Source: Alphaproteobacteria bacterium CG_4_10_14_0_8_um_filter_53_9
GTDB lineage: Bacteria > Pseudomonadota > Alphaproteobacteria > UBA2136 > UBA6156
Length of the DNA: 37,861 bases
Assembly: GCA_002791805.1 (NCBI GenBank)
Contig: PFND01000022.1
Location: 4,250-42,110, forward strand
Reading direction: 5' to 3'
Shown piece after piece: positions 31,224 to 37,861 of the stretch. Positions within the stretch are counted from its first letter, which is position 1; each line of letters starts with the position of its first letter. Both the position numbers and the translations under genes were made by a program. Below the pieces are notes generated by a model, which was given only the letters and a program-made list of their open reading frames with translations, searched no databases and was not told the DNA's origin.

Positions 31224-31338
31224 TTTAAACATGAACACCCAAGCTAAGCGAATCCCCTTACTCTCAAGCGTGTCACCCCGGAAGCCAGAAAGCTTGGCAT
31301 TTTTAATGCCGTAGCCTTTCTGGTCTGTCCGGGGCGAC
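31224..31338. repeat. Flanking palindromic repeat, right copy
   Basis: TTTAAACATGAACA (31224) is followed 38 nt later by TCTCAAGCGTGTCACCCCG. A hairpin then follows: CCCCGGA (31276-31282)/TCCGGGG (31328-31334), CCAGAAAG (31285-31292)/CTTTCTGG (31316-31323) and GGCAT-TTTTA-ATGCC. Spacing and left end match the copy at 29532-29641, while the hairpin arms differ in sequence. The rest of the 31.14-31.44 kb gap holds only the RNA promoter and the ruvA promoter. Confidence 0.65.
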
Positions 31339-31408
31339 TCTTGCAAATGATATGGTGTAAAAAAGACTATTCAAGAAGCCCTATTTTCCCAATCTCCTAA
31401 ACTAAAAC

Positions 31409-31437
31409 TTAACATTCCTCAGGTTTTCACCTATTAT
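31409..31437 (+). promoter_or_regulatory. ruvA promoter, probably leaderless transcript
   Basis: TTAACA (31409-31414) and TATTAT (31432-31437) are 17 nt apart. The expected start of transcription is at the ruvA ATG (31445), which has no Shine-Dalgarno. Confidence 0.6.
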
Positions 31438-31444
31438 CGCCAGC

Positions 31445-32035
31445 ATGATAAACCTCCTTCAAGGCACCGTGGCCGAGATAACGGCTGATAGCGCAACCCT
31501 GCTCACCGCAGGCGGTGTCGGCTATCAGGTTTTTTGCCCCAGCCGCAGTCTGGGCGCGCTGGCACAGGGCCAACCTGCCACGCTCCACACCTACTTGGCG
31601 GTGAGAGAAGACGCGCTCACCCTTTATGGTTTTGCAGATAAAACAGAAAAAGCGGTGTTTACCCTGCTGCTTGGCGTCAGTGGTGTCGGCCCGCGCATGG
31701 CGCTGTCATTGCTCAGCACATGGAACGGCCATGAAATCATGACCGCCATCCACACCGCACAACCGTCCGTCCTCGCCAAAGCCTCGGGCGTTGGCAAAAA
31801 ACTGGCCGAAAAAATCATTGTAGAGCTGAAGGATAAAAAGGCACCTCTCTCGCTTACCTCGTCCTTACCCGCCTCTGCCCTCGCTCCCCCTCTCCAGACA
31901 GACGTCGCTTCTGCACTTGTTAACCTTGGCTTCCCCATCTCTCATGCAGAGGCTGCAGCCAAGGCCACGCTTGATGAAATGCCCAATGCCGATTTTGCAG
32001 AACTCTTCAAACATGCATTAAAGAAAGTGAGGTAA
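31445..32035 (+). CDS. ruvA: Holliday junction branch migration protein RuvA
   Basis: RuvA binds four-way DNA junctions and loads the RuvB motor. The 196-residue protein has an N-terminal OB fold, helix-hairpin-helix motifs (LLGVSGVGPRMALSLLS; ASGVGKKLAEKIIVELKDK) and a C-terminal three-helix domain that contacts RuvB. ruvC, often upstream, is absent. The next gene begins 1 nt after the stop and ruvB is third in the apparent operon. Confidence 0.95.
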   Translation: MINLLQGTVAEITADSATLLTAGGVGYQVFCPSRSLGALAQGQPATLHTYLAVREDALTLYGFADKTEKAVFTLLLGVSGVGPRMALSLLSTWNGHEIMTAIHTAQPSVLAKASGVGKKLAEKIIVELKDKKAPLSLTSSLPASALAPPLQTDVASALVNLGFPISHAEAAAKATLDEMPNADFAELFKHALKKVR

Positions 32036-32036
32036 C

Positions 32037-32714
32037 ATGCTGGAACTTAAATACTTAGGCCACAGCGCCTTCGCTCTCACCACCCCAACTGCCCGCTGCC
32101 TGATAGATCCCTTTCTCACAGGCAACAGCACCTCTCCCTGGACGCTGGAAGACGCGGTAGCCTTTGCTCCCACGCACATTCTCCTCACCCACGGGCACGA
32201 TGATCATATAGGAGATACTCTCCCCATCGCCAAAGCTACGGGCGCCACCGTTGTCGCCTTTTTTGAGCTGGCAAATTTCTTAAAAAGTGAAGGTGCACCT
32301 AACGTAGATATGGGAAATTACGGCGGCACTCTCCACCTTGCAGAAGATGTGTCTCTAACGTTCGTCCCCGCATGGCATACGAGCAAACCCGGCACAGGGG
32401 CCCCTGCAGGCTTGATTATTCAAACACAAAAAGAGGTCATTTATCACGCCGGCGATACCGCCATATTTGGAGATATGGCCCTCATAGAAGAGTTGTATCA
32501 TCCCACCATCGGCCTTCTCCCTGTGGGGGATCGCTTTACGATGGATGGCCCGACCGCAGCGCTGGCCTGCAAAAAGTATTTTAACTTCAAGCATATCGTA
32601 CCCATGCACTATGCAACATTTCCTATTATAGACGCCACGGCCGATCGTTTTGTCAGTGCCGCCAAGGGCCTTCCTGTACAAGTCCTCAAACCTGGCGAAA
32701 ACCTGGATATTTAA
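32037..32714 (+). CDS. UPF0173 family metal-dependent hydrolase (metallo-beta-lactamase fold)
   Basis: The 225-residue protein has the zinc motif THGHDDH (H52, H54, D56, H57), a further ligand in HAGDTA, and histidine in PMHYATFP near the C-terminus. This is the YtkL/UPF0173 pattern. The reaction is unknown in the family. GAGG lies a few nt before the ATG, inside the end of ruvA. Its insertion between ruvA and ruvB suggests co-transcription, but a DNA-repair role would be a guess. Confidence 0.87.
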   Translation: MLELKYLGHSAFALTTPTARCLIDPFLTGNSTSPWTLEDAVAFAPTHILLTHGHDDHIGDTLPIAKATGATVVAFFELANFLKSEGAPNVDMGNYGGTLHLAEDVSLTFVPAWHTSKPGTGAPAGLIIQTQKEVIYHAGDTAIFGDMALIEELYHPTIGLLPVGDRFTMDGPTAALACKKYFNFKHIVPMHYATFPIIDATADRFVSAAKGLPVQVLKPGENLDI

Positions 32715-32715
32715 G

Positions 32716-33717
32716 ATGATGGATCCCGAAGAACTTCTGAACCCCGTCCCACAAGCGGATGACACGCAAGAGAATGCCTTGCGCCCAAAGTCTATGGCAG
32801 AGTTCACAGGCCAGCCAGAGCTTATGTCAAACCTTCAGGTCTTCGTCAAAGCGGCAAAAAATCGTGCAGAAGCGCTGGATCACGTTCTTCTGTACGGCCC
32901 CCCGGGCCTCGGTAAAACCAGCCTCGCGCATATTATCGCAACCGAGCTCGGCGTCGGCATCCGCACCACCTCAGGCCCCGTCATTGCTAAAGGGGGAGAT
33001 CTCGCGGCCATTCTCACCAGCCTCCAGCCTCACGATGTTTTATTTATTGATGAAATTCATAGGCTTAACACTACTGTAGAAGAAATTTTATATCCCGCCA
33101 TGGAAGATTTTAAGCTGGATCTCATTATCGGAGAAGGCCCCGCAGCCCGCACGGTGCGGGTGGATGTCCCACCCTTCACCTTGGTCGGCGCCACCACCCG
33201 CGCGGGCATGCTCACAACCCCTCTGCGAGACCGCTTTGGCGTCCACGGCCGGCTAGAGTTTTATAACGCAGCCGATCTTAAAAAAATCATCATCCGCGCT
33301 GCCGCCCTGCTTAAAATGAGCATAGAAGATACAGCAGCAGAAGAGCTTGCCCGCCGTGCCCGCGGTACCCCCCGCATTGCTAATCGCCTCCTCAAAAGGG
33401 TGAGCGATTTTGCCCAGGTCGCAGGCGAATCAGGCCTCACACAATCAACCGTCGCCACCTCACTCGCGCGCTTGGGGGTGGATGAGAGAGGGCTGGATAA
33501 AAACGACCACCGGTATCTGGATGCGCTCATCAATAAGTTTAACAGCGGCCCCACAGGGCTGGAGACGCTGGCCGCCACCACAGGAGAAAGCAAAGATACG
33601 CTGGAGGATATCGTAGAGCCCTATCTTCTCCAGCTCGGCTTTATTCAACGAACCCCCCGCGGCCGCACAGCAACGGCTCACGCTCAAAATCACCTTCGCA
33701 CGCTCACCCGCTTGTAA
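32716..33717 (+). CDS. ruvB: Holliday junction DNA helicase RuvB
   Basis: RuvB is the AAA+ motor that drives branch migration with RuvA. The 333-residue protein has Walker A GPPGLGKT (61-68), Walker B with DEIH (112-115), the RuvA-contact region, sensor 1 ([11 protein letters not shown]) and the C-terminal winged helix ([13 protein letters not shown]). Two ATGs occur in tandem (32716 and 32719); an in-frame extension into the previous gene is rejected by family length. No clear ribosome-binding site is seen, so coupling to the preceding stop 1 nt upstream is likely. Confidence 0.96.
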   Translation: MMDPEELLNPVPQADDTQENALRPKSMAEFTGQPELMSNLQVFVKAAKNRAEALDHVLLYGPPGLGKTSLAHIIATELGVGIRTTSGPVIAKGGDLAAILTSLQPHDVLFIDEIHRLNTTVEEILYPAMEDFKLDLIIGEGPAARTVRVDVPPFTLVGATTRAGMLTTPLRDRFGVHGRLEFYNAADLKKIIIRAAALLKMSIEDTAAEELARRARGTPRIANRLLKRVSDFAQVAGESGLTQSTVATSLARLGVDERGLDKNDHRYLDALINKFNSGPTGLETLAATTGESKDTLEDIVEPYLLQLGFIQRTPRGRTATAHAQNHLRTLTRL

Positions 33718-33764
33718 TCTCTCCCATCAAAATCTATTTAATAGGTAACGCTAATTTTAAATAG

Positions 33765-33801
33765 AAACACCTTATGACCGTTTTAACGGTACAAGGTGTT
33801 T
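33765..33801 (+). promoter_or_regulatory. Nested leader hairpin before the small membrane protein gene
   Basis: AAACACCTT (33765-33773) pairs with AAGGTGTTT (33793-33801). Inside it ACCGTT and AACGGT (33777-33790) form a 14-bp perfect palindrome. It lies about 10 nt before the Shine-Dalgarno of the gene at 33823. Candidates are an operator, a regulatory leader, or a poor terminator for ruvB. Confidence 0.5.
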
Positions 33802-33822
33802 CGCAACTCCGGAGAAAATACC

Positions 33823-34086
33823 ATGACCGCTATCATCGTTACTGGCATCATCGCAGGATTTATCGGCCTTGTCGTGGGAATGCTGCTCACGGCAACTACC
33901 GAGGCGCGGGCAAAAGCCTGCGTGGAGGAAATGGTTCGCCTGGAGATCGTTGATCTCCAGTTTCACCCGCAAACGGGTGCCCCGATAGCGGAATGGCTGA
34001 AAAGCCAGCTCCGCCGGATAGAAGTAGGTGCTGCCTACTTCTATAATGACAAGACAGGAGAGGTCGTTAAACGCATCGCTGCGTAA
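33823..34086 (+). CDS. Small membrane-anchored protein, 87 aa
   Basis: I do not recognise the family. One N-terminal transmembrane helix (TAIIVTGIIAGFIGLVVGMLLTA) is followed by a ~60-residue, probably cytoplasmic part containing FHPQTGAPIAEWLKSQLRRIEVGAAYFYNDKTGEVV. The start at 33823 (MTAIIV) is chosen because CGGAG lies 9 nt upstream; an in-frame ATG 27 nt earlier precedes that site. It sits between ruvB and tolQ, where ybgC is common, with its own leader hairpin and a GC-rich hairpin behind it. Confidence 0.7.
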   Translation: MTAIIVTGIIAGFIGLVVGMLLTATTEARAKACVEEMVRLEIVDLQFHPQTGAPIAEWLKSQLRRIEVGAAYFYNDKTGEVVKRIAA

Positions 34087-34103
34087 CATCTCCAACAAAT
34101 ATA

Positions 34104-34133
34104 CTGCCGCCCTCTCGCAAGAGAAGGCGGCAG
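34104..34133 (+). terminator. GC-rich hairpin after the small membrane protein gene
   Basis: CTGCCGCC (34104-34111) pairs with GGCGGCAG (34126-34133), with inner CTCT-CGCA-AGAG. The following tract has few T's, so termination is plausible but not strong. Confidence 0.5.
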
Positions 34134-34179
34134 CTTCGCGTTTCTGCCACATGCACCACCATTTTTTGTTCCCACAATC

Positions 34180-34208
34180 TTGCTAAAAAAAAGCCTGCCC
34201 TCTAGGGT
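34180..34208 (+). promoter_or_regulatory. Possible tolQ promoter
   Basis: TTGCTA (34180-34185) and TAGGGT (34203-34208) are 17 nt apart, 36 nt before tolQ. Confidence 0.4.
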
Positions 34209-34244
34209 AGGGCATCATTACGCAATAAGAGAGGGAAAAAACTC

Positions 34245-34946
34245 ATGGAAACCGCTGCACTATCACTCCACACAAACATGTCATTTTGGAGCCTTTTTTG
34301 GCAAGCAGGCTTGTTTGTAAAGCTTATTATGTTTGGCCTGTTTATCGCGTCTGTTGCGGTCTGGGCTATTTGGTTTTCCAAAGGTCGGCAGTTTTCGGCC
34401 CTTCACAAACAGGCGGATGATTTTGAAGATATTTTTTGGTCAGGTGCCCACACGGTGGAAAGTTTTAATAAGCAGGTAAAACCAAGGCAGGGAGATCACG
34501 CCCTCGCTACCATCTTCGTCGTGGGGAGAGAGGAGTGGGAGGCCTCCTCAGATGCAGATAAAGCCGATGGCACAGCCTCACAACGCACCCGCCGCATGAT
34601 GGAAGCCACCGCCCGCAGAGAAGTAGAAGCGCTGGAAGCGTGGATTCCTTTTCTCGCCACCACAGGTTCCACAGCGCCGTTTGTGGGTCTTTTGGGTACC
34701 GTATGGGGGATTATGACCAGCTTCCAAAGCATCGGTATTTCTAAAAATACAAGCCTCGCGGTTGTGGCCCCGGGTATTGCAGAGGCCTTGTTTGCCACCG
34801 CCATTGGTCTGTTTGCCGCTATTCCTGCCACCATTGCTTACAACCGTACTTCGGGTCAGCTGTCTCGCTATGCAGGCCGGTTAGAGACCTTTATTGATGA
34901 GTTTCTCACCGTGCTGGAGCGTCAAGCCACCAAAGGCAAAAAGTAA
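34245..34946 (+). CDS. tolQ: Tol-Pal system protein TolQ
   Basis: TolQ forms, with TolR, the proton-driven motor that energises TolA in outer-membrane constriction. The 233-residue protein has three transmembrane segments (about 18-42, 135-160 and 175-200), with the MotA/TolQ/ExbB signatures [15 protein letters not shown] and [28 protein letters not shown] precedes the ATG. It starts the tolQ-tolR-tolA cluster. Confidence 0.95.
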   Translation: METAALSLHTNMSFWSLFWQAGLFVKLIMFGLFIASVAVWAIWFSKGRQFSALHKQADDFEDIFWSGAHTVESFNKQVKPRQGDHALATIFVVGREEWEASSDADKADGTASQRTRRMMEATARREVEALEAWIPFLATTGSTAPFVGLLGTVWGIMTSFQSIGISKNTSLAVVAPGIAEALFATAIGLFAAIPATIAYNRTSGQLSRYAGRLETFIDEFLTVLERQATKGKK

Positions 34947-34962
34947 AGGAGGGATAAAGAAG

Positions 34963-35385
34963 ATGGCCCTCGCAACCGCAAGTAAAAGAAGCGCCAAAGG
35001 GCGGCTCATGCCCATGAGCGAAATGAATGTTACCCCCATGGTGGATGTCATGCTCGTGCTGCTCATTATTTTTATGGTCGCCGCCCCCATGCTTACCCAA
35101 GGCGTGCAAGTCGCCCTACCCAAGGCAGATGCAACGCCTATCGAGCAGGATAAACCCGTAGAGGTAAGCATCAAAAAAGATGGCAGCATTTACGTAGGCA
35201 GCACCCAGGTGCCGCAGGATGCCCTCATCGCGCGCCTGCAAGCCGCACAGGAAAATCGAGAGCAAGCCAGCATCATCCTTCGGGCAGATAAAGAGCTGGA
35301 TTACGGTACCGTCATGCAGGTTATGGCCGCCCTTCAGGCAGCCGGCATGGTAGATGTCGGCCTCGTTACCTCCGCAAACGAGTAA
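34963..35385 (+). CDS. tolR: Tol-Pal system protein TolR
   Basis: TolR is the partner of TolQ. The 140-residue protein has a single transmembrane helix with the essential aspartate D28 in TPMVDVMLVLLIIFMV and a periplasmic ExbD-like domain. The start at 34963 is supported by AGGAGGG 9 nt upstream; a longer frame would begin inside tolQ. Confidence 0.95.
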   Translation: MALATASKRSAKGRLMPMSEMNVTPMVDVMLVLLIIFMVAAPMLTQGVQVALPKADATPIEQDKPVEVSIKKDGSIYVGSTQVPQDALIARLQAAQENREQASIILRADKELDYGTVMQVMAALQAAGMVDVGLVTSANE

Positions 35386-35394
35386 CGCCTCTTC

Positions 35395-36201
35395 ATGCGT
35401 CAACGCTCCTCCCAAAACAATCTCATGCACCCGCTGGCCTATTCGCTGGCGGTGCACGTGGTTGTGGTGTTATTGGCGTCATTCATACTTGTCAGGGCCG
35501 TGCCACTCGCTCCGCCGCAAGTCATTCAGGTTCGGATTGTGGGCGCACCCACAGCTAAAGCCGTCAGCAAATCGGTAGAAAAAGTAGAGATACGCACACA
35601 AGACAGCGCCGCCCCCAAAGAGCCCCCGCCAGAGGCCAAAGATATTCCCGAATCCACAGCCAAATCCAAATTTGTGCCCGAGGAGAAAAAGGAAAAAACC
35701 AAAGAGCCGGAAGAACTGGTAGAAGCAAAAAAACGCCCCCCCGTGCTGGATAAAACGCCGGATAAAAAGAAAGTCGTCAAAAACGATCAGGCAAAAAAAG
35801 TCGTGAAGGATCCGGAGGATTATCTGGCCGCGCTAGATTTTGTGGATCAGCTGGAAGACAAAGCGCTGCCGTCTCCCAAAGCCGATAAAACACCCAAGGA
35901 TGCAGGAGAGGGAGCCGAAATCAATCTAAACCTGAGCGAGCAAGGCGAGGCCAACCAAATCCGCGAGCATATAGAACGTTTCTGGCAAAAACCTACAGGC
36001 ATGCTCTCAAACAATTTGCTTAGCACCTATATGGTCACGGTGGAGCCCTCAGGCAACGTCCTCGGCTTACAACTTAGCAAAAGCTCGGGAAATCCTGCAT
36101 TTGATGATTCCATCAGCCGTGCTATTCGCAGGGCCAGCCCGCTCCCCATGCCGGAAAATCCCGAGAAGTTTCTTAAACTTATTCTTAACTTCCAAGGCTA
36201 A
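35395..36201 (+). CDS. tolA: Tol-Pal system protein TolA
   Basis: TolA spans the periplasm and links TolQR to Pal and TolB. The 268-residue protein has a transmembrane helix (about 14-36), a Lys/Glu/Pro-rich extended region (about 55-160) and a C-terminal globular domain (about 185-268) with ANQIREHIERFWQKPTG and FDDSISRAIRRASPLPMP. It is shorter than the E. coli protein, as is common in Alphaproteobacteria. Its last ~90 bases are almost identical to the end of the next gene. tolB and pal do not follow in this window. Confidence 0.93.
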   Translation: MRQRSSQNNLMHPLAYSLAVHVVVVLLASFILVRAVPLAPPQVIQVRIVGAPTAKAVSKSVEKVEIRTQDSAAPKEPPPEAKDIPESTAKSKFVPEEKKEKTKEPEELVEAKKRPPVLDKTPDKKKVVKNDQAKKVVKDPEDYLAALDFVDQLEDKALPSPKADKTPKDAGEGAEINLNLSEQGEANQIREHIERFWQKPTGMLSNNLLSTYMVTVEPSGNVLGLQLSKSSGNPAFDDSISRAIRRASPLPMPENPEKFLKLILNFQG

Positions 36202-36218
36202 ATAAGGGGTATGGAAAT

Positions 36219-36575
36219 TTGAAATCACTTTATAAAATTATATATTTAGCTGCTATCTGTACATCTGCAGGATGCATGTCAAAAGTTGAAAATAATGTGG
36301 ACGTATATGAGAATAACGCGGAATCAACTGCAATTAAGAAGCATATTGAAAAATTTTGGATGAAACCTATAGGTCTTGATACCAATTCTTTAGAATCAAG
36401 CTATATTATTTCCCTAAATAGTGAAGGGATTGTGTCAGGTCTAAAACTTTTAAAAAGCTCGGGTAGCGATGGGTTTGATGCATCCGTCAGCCGTGCTATT
36501 CGCAGGGCCAGCCCGCTCCCTATGCCGGAAAATCCAGAGAAGTTTTTAAAGCTTATTCTTAACTTTCAAGGCTAA
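36219..36575 (+). CDS. Lipoprotein carrying a duplicated TolA C-terminal domain, 118 aa
   Basis: The protein begins with a lipoprotein signal ending in TSAGC (C19). It continues with a TolA-III-like domain: AIKKHIEKFWMKPIGLDTNSLESSYIISL aligns with the corresponding TolA segment. The last ~36 residues (SVSRAIRRASPLPMPENPEK...) match TolA almost perfectly. At DNA level 36485-36575 is ~95% identical to 36110-36201, whereas the first two thirds are AT-rich and diverged. The start is a TTG at 36219; the ATG at 36211 is out of frame and soon stops. It may compete with TolA for a partner, or be a recent recombination product. Confidence 0.75.
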   Translation: MKSLYKIIYLAAICTSAGCMSKVENNVDVYENNAESTAIKKHIEKFWMKPIGLDTNSLESSYIISLNSEGIVSGLKLLKSSGSDGFDASVSRAIRRASPLPMPENPEKFLKLILNFQG

Positions 36576-37200
36576 ACGTCTGGCTTAAAACACGCCGCAG
36601 CACGGCCTCCACATCACCCACACTCACGTTACTAAAATCTGCCATACGCGTCACCCCTTTATCCGCAAGCCCACACGGGATAATCCGCTTATACACGTCC
36701 AAATCGTTGGTTACATTCAGCGCAAAGCCATGGTAGCTCACCCAACGCCGCACACGCACACCTACCGCCGCAATCTTTTGAGAGGAGGCATCATCCCCCA
36801 CCCAAACCCCCACATCATCGGTAAGCCGCCCGTCTATGCCAAAATCCGCCAAAACCTCAAGCACACTCTCTTGCAACGTCCTCACATAAGCGCGCAAATC
36901 TTTCCCACGCCTGCTCAGGTCTAAAATGGGGTAAACCACAAGCTGTCCGGGCCCATGGGCGGTTATTTTGCCACCTCGCCCTGTTTCCACAACAGGTATA
37001 TCTCCCGCATCTAAAATATCGGTCTTGGTATCTCCGCTACTGCCCACCGTAAAAACAGGGGGGTGTTCGCAGATAAAAATACGTTCCGTACCACCCGCTA
37101 AAACATCAGCTACAGCGGCCTCCATCAGGCGTACAGCCTCGGGGTAGGGGGTAAGCCCTGCCCATCTTTCAATCGGGATAAAGTCACTTTTAACTTGCAT
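36559..37200 (-). CDS. lipB: Octanoyl-[ACP]:protein N-octanoyltransferase
   Basis: LipB transfers octanoate from octanoyl-ACP to lipoyl domains, the first step of protein lipoylation. The 213-residue protein has GRGGKITAHGPGQLVVYPI (75-93), the catalytic lysine K142 (QKIAAVGVR) and cysteine C176 (IIPCGLADKGVT). The ATG at 37200 gives the normal length; the open frame upstream runs antisense through tRNA-Leu and is not coding. The 3' end overlaps the 3' end of the TolA-like lipoprotein gene by 17 bases in opposite orientation. Confidence 0.93.
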   Translation of the reverse strand: MQVKSDFIPIERWAGLTPYPEAVRLMEAAVADVLAGGTERIFICEHPPVFTVGSSGDTKTDILDAGDIPVVETGRGGKITAHGPGQLVVYPILDLSRRGKDLRAYVRTLQESVLEVLADFGIDGRLTDDVGVWVGDDASSQKIAAVGVRVRRWVSYHGFALNVTNDLDVYKRIIPCGLADKGVTRMADFSNVSVGDVEAVLRRVLSQTFSLES

Positions 37201-37246
37201 GAACCGATTAAAGCCTTTATATCCTGTCTCCGCAACCCTTTGCATT

Positions 37247-37331
37247 GCGGACGTGGCGAAACTGGTAGACGCACCATCTTGAGGGGGTGGCGGGGAAACC
37301 CATGGGAGTTCAAATCTCCCCGTCCGCACCA
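37247..37331 (+). tRNA. tRNA-Leu (GAG)
   Basis: Acceptor GCGGACG/CGTCCGC, anticodon stem CCATC/GGTGG with loop TTGAGGG (anticodon GAG), class II variable arm CGGGGAAACCCAT, T arm GGGAG-TTCAAAT-CTCCC, discriminator A and encoded CCA. All are normal for bacterial tRNA-Leu. Confidence 0.96.
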
Positions 37332-37363
37332 TTTTGATCTTCATAAAATCCATATCACACCCC

Positions 37364-37380
37364 CCAGCTGAAAGAGCTGG
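37364..37380 (+). other. Hairpin between tRNA-Leu and kup
   Basis: CCAGCT pairs with AGCTGG over GAAAG, 33 nt after tRNA-Leu. No T run follows, so its role as a terminator is doubtful. Confidence 0.35.
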
Positions 37381-37422
37381 TCGTACATTTATGTAAACGT
37401 GGTTTCAGCATATAAACAAAAT

Positions 37423-37861
37423 ATGTCTCATACTGCCGCAACACCCCAAAAAATCTGGCCGCTCACCCTCGCATCTCTGGGCGTGGTGTACGGAGATATC
37501 GGAACCTCCCCCCTCTATGCGTTGAAAGAATCGCTTGCACATGCCAAAATCACACCCGAAACGTTCGATCCTCTCGCCGTCTACGGCATTGCCTCGTTGA
37601 TTCTCTGGACGCTTCTCATCGTGGCCACTTTTAAATATATCGCCTTTATTTTAAGGGCAGATAATAAAGGAGAAGGAGGTCTTCTGTCACTCATGGCCTT
37701 GGTGCAGCGGGCGCTGGGCCACCGCACGCCACAGGTGTTGTTTCTGGGCATGCTCGGGGGCGCCCTGTTTTACGGAGACGCGCTGATAACCCCCGCCATC
37801 TCCGTCATGTCGGCCATGGAAGGCCTTACACTCCTCGCCCCCACCCTGCAGGATTATGTGC
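37423..37861 (+). CDS. kup: KUP family potassium transporter, N-terminal part (runs off window)
   Basis: The frame starts at ATG 37423 and stays open to the window end (146 residues). The N-terminus has the KUP signature SLGVVYGDIGTSPLYALKESL, then VATFKYIAFILRADNKGEGG and LFYGDALITPAISVMSAMEGL, which are strongly conserved in Kup potassium/proton symporters. No Shine-Dalgarno is seen before the ATG. The C-terminal part lies outside the window. Confidence 0.95.
   Translation, partial: MSHTAATPQKIWPLTLASLGVVYGDIGTSPLYALKESLAHAKITPETFDPLAVYGIASLILWTLLIVATFKYIAFILRADNKGEGGLLSLMALVQRALGHRTPQVLFLGMLGGALFYGDALITPAISVMSAMEGLTLLAPTLQDYV

Noticed and set aside
37201-37353. N-terminal extension of lipB
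   Set aside because: The extra 51 residues are the antisense translation of tRNA-Leu; normal LipB length starts at 37200.
1-37861. CRISPR arrays, insertion sequences, integrases or phage structural genes
   Set aside because: No regularly spaced direct repeats, transposase or integrase motifs were seen. The repeats present are palindromic or heptameric and short.

Overview
The window is a stretch of bacterial chromosome carrying conserved housekeeping clusters in an order typical of Alphaproteobacteria: nuoM-nuoN-birA-rnj, rsmA-surA-lptD-lptG-lptF (minus strand) divergent from pepA, then holC, ndk, a DnaA-related hda, an asmA-fabD-fabG / acpP / fabF fatty-acid cluster, ruvA-ruvB and tolQ-tolR-tolA, then lipB and kup. 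LPS export genes, TolA, SurA and AsmA indicate a Gram-negative outer membrane. I cannot place the organism below class.

Layout. 1-5.3 kb: end of the complex I operon, biotin ligase and ribonuclease J (plus). 5.4-13.7 kb: two unassigned genes, then rsmA, surA, lptD, lptG and lptF, all minus. 13.8-18 kb: two aminopeptidases, holC and ndk. 18.1-24.8 kb: a secreted protein, hda, a pseudouridine synthase, asmA, fabD and fabG. 24.9-29.3 kb: an interrupted fab region with an unassigned gene, a serine-less ACP-like protein, a dienelactone-hydrolase-type enzyme, acpP, two Nudix genes and fabF. 29.3-31.4 kb: no protein genes, but repeats, three tRNA or tRNA-like genes and a dense series of RNA helices. 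31.4-37.9 kb: ruvA, a metallo-beta-lactamase-fold protein, ruvB, a small membrane protein, tolQRA with a duplicated TolA tail, lipB, tRNA-Leu and the start of kup.

The most unusual part is 29.76-31.20 kb on the minus strand. A good sigma70-type promoter is followed by tRNA-Gly(GCC), a tRNA-like gene with a greatly enlarged anticodon region, a tRNA with an 8-nt anticodon loop, and then about 1,045 nt made almost entirely of nested helices, including three-way junctions with complementary hairpin loops and a GUAA tetraloop. It ends in an intrinsic terminator. This looks like one large ornate structured noncoding RNA in a tRNA operon, comparable in size and setting to the GOLLD and ROOL classes. 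Diverged palindromic repeats with matching left ends flank the whole unit.

A second theme is a set of solitary minus-strand genes between conserved clusters (2.2, 5.4, 6.2, 17.1, 24.9, 25.5 and 27 kb). Most have a strong Shine-Dalgarno, and many have a promoter or palindrome upstream and a minus-strand terminator. Several core genes instead have little or no Shine-Dalgarno, and at least two or three look leaderless. Other oddities are repeats inserted inside coding genes (a palindrome and CAACTCT-type heptamers in nuoN and birA), a long insertion in RsmA, and a lipoprotein that copies the TolA C-terminus.
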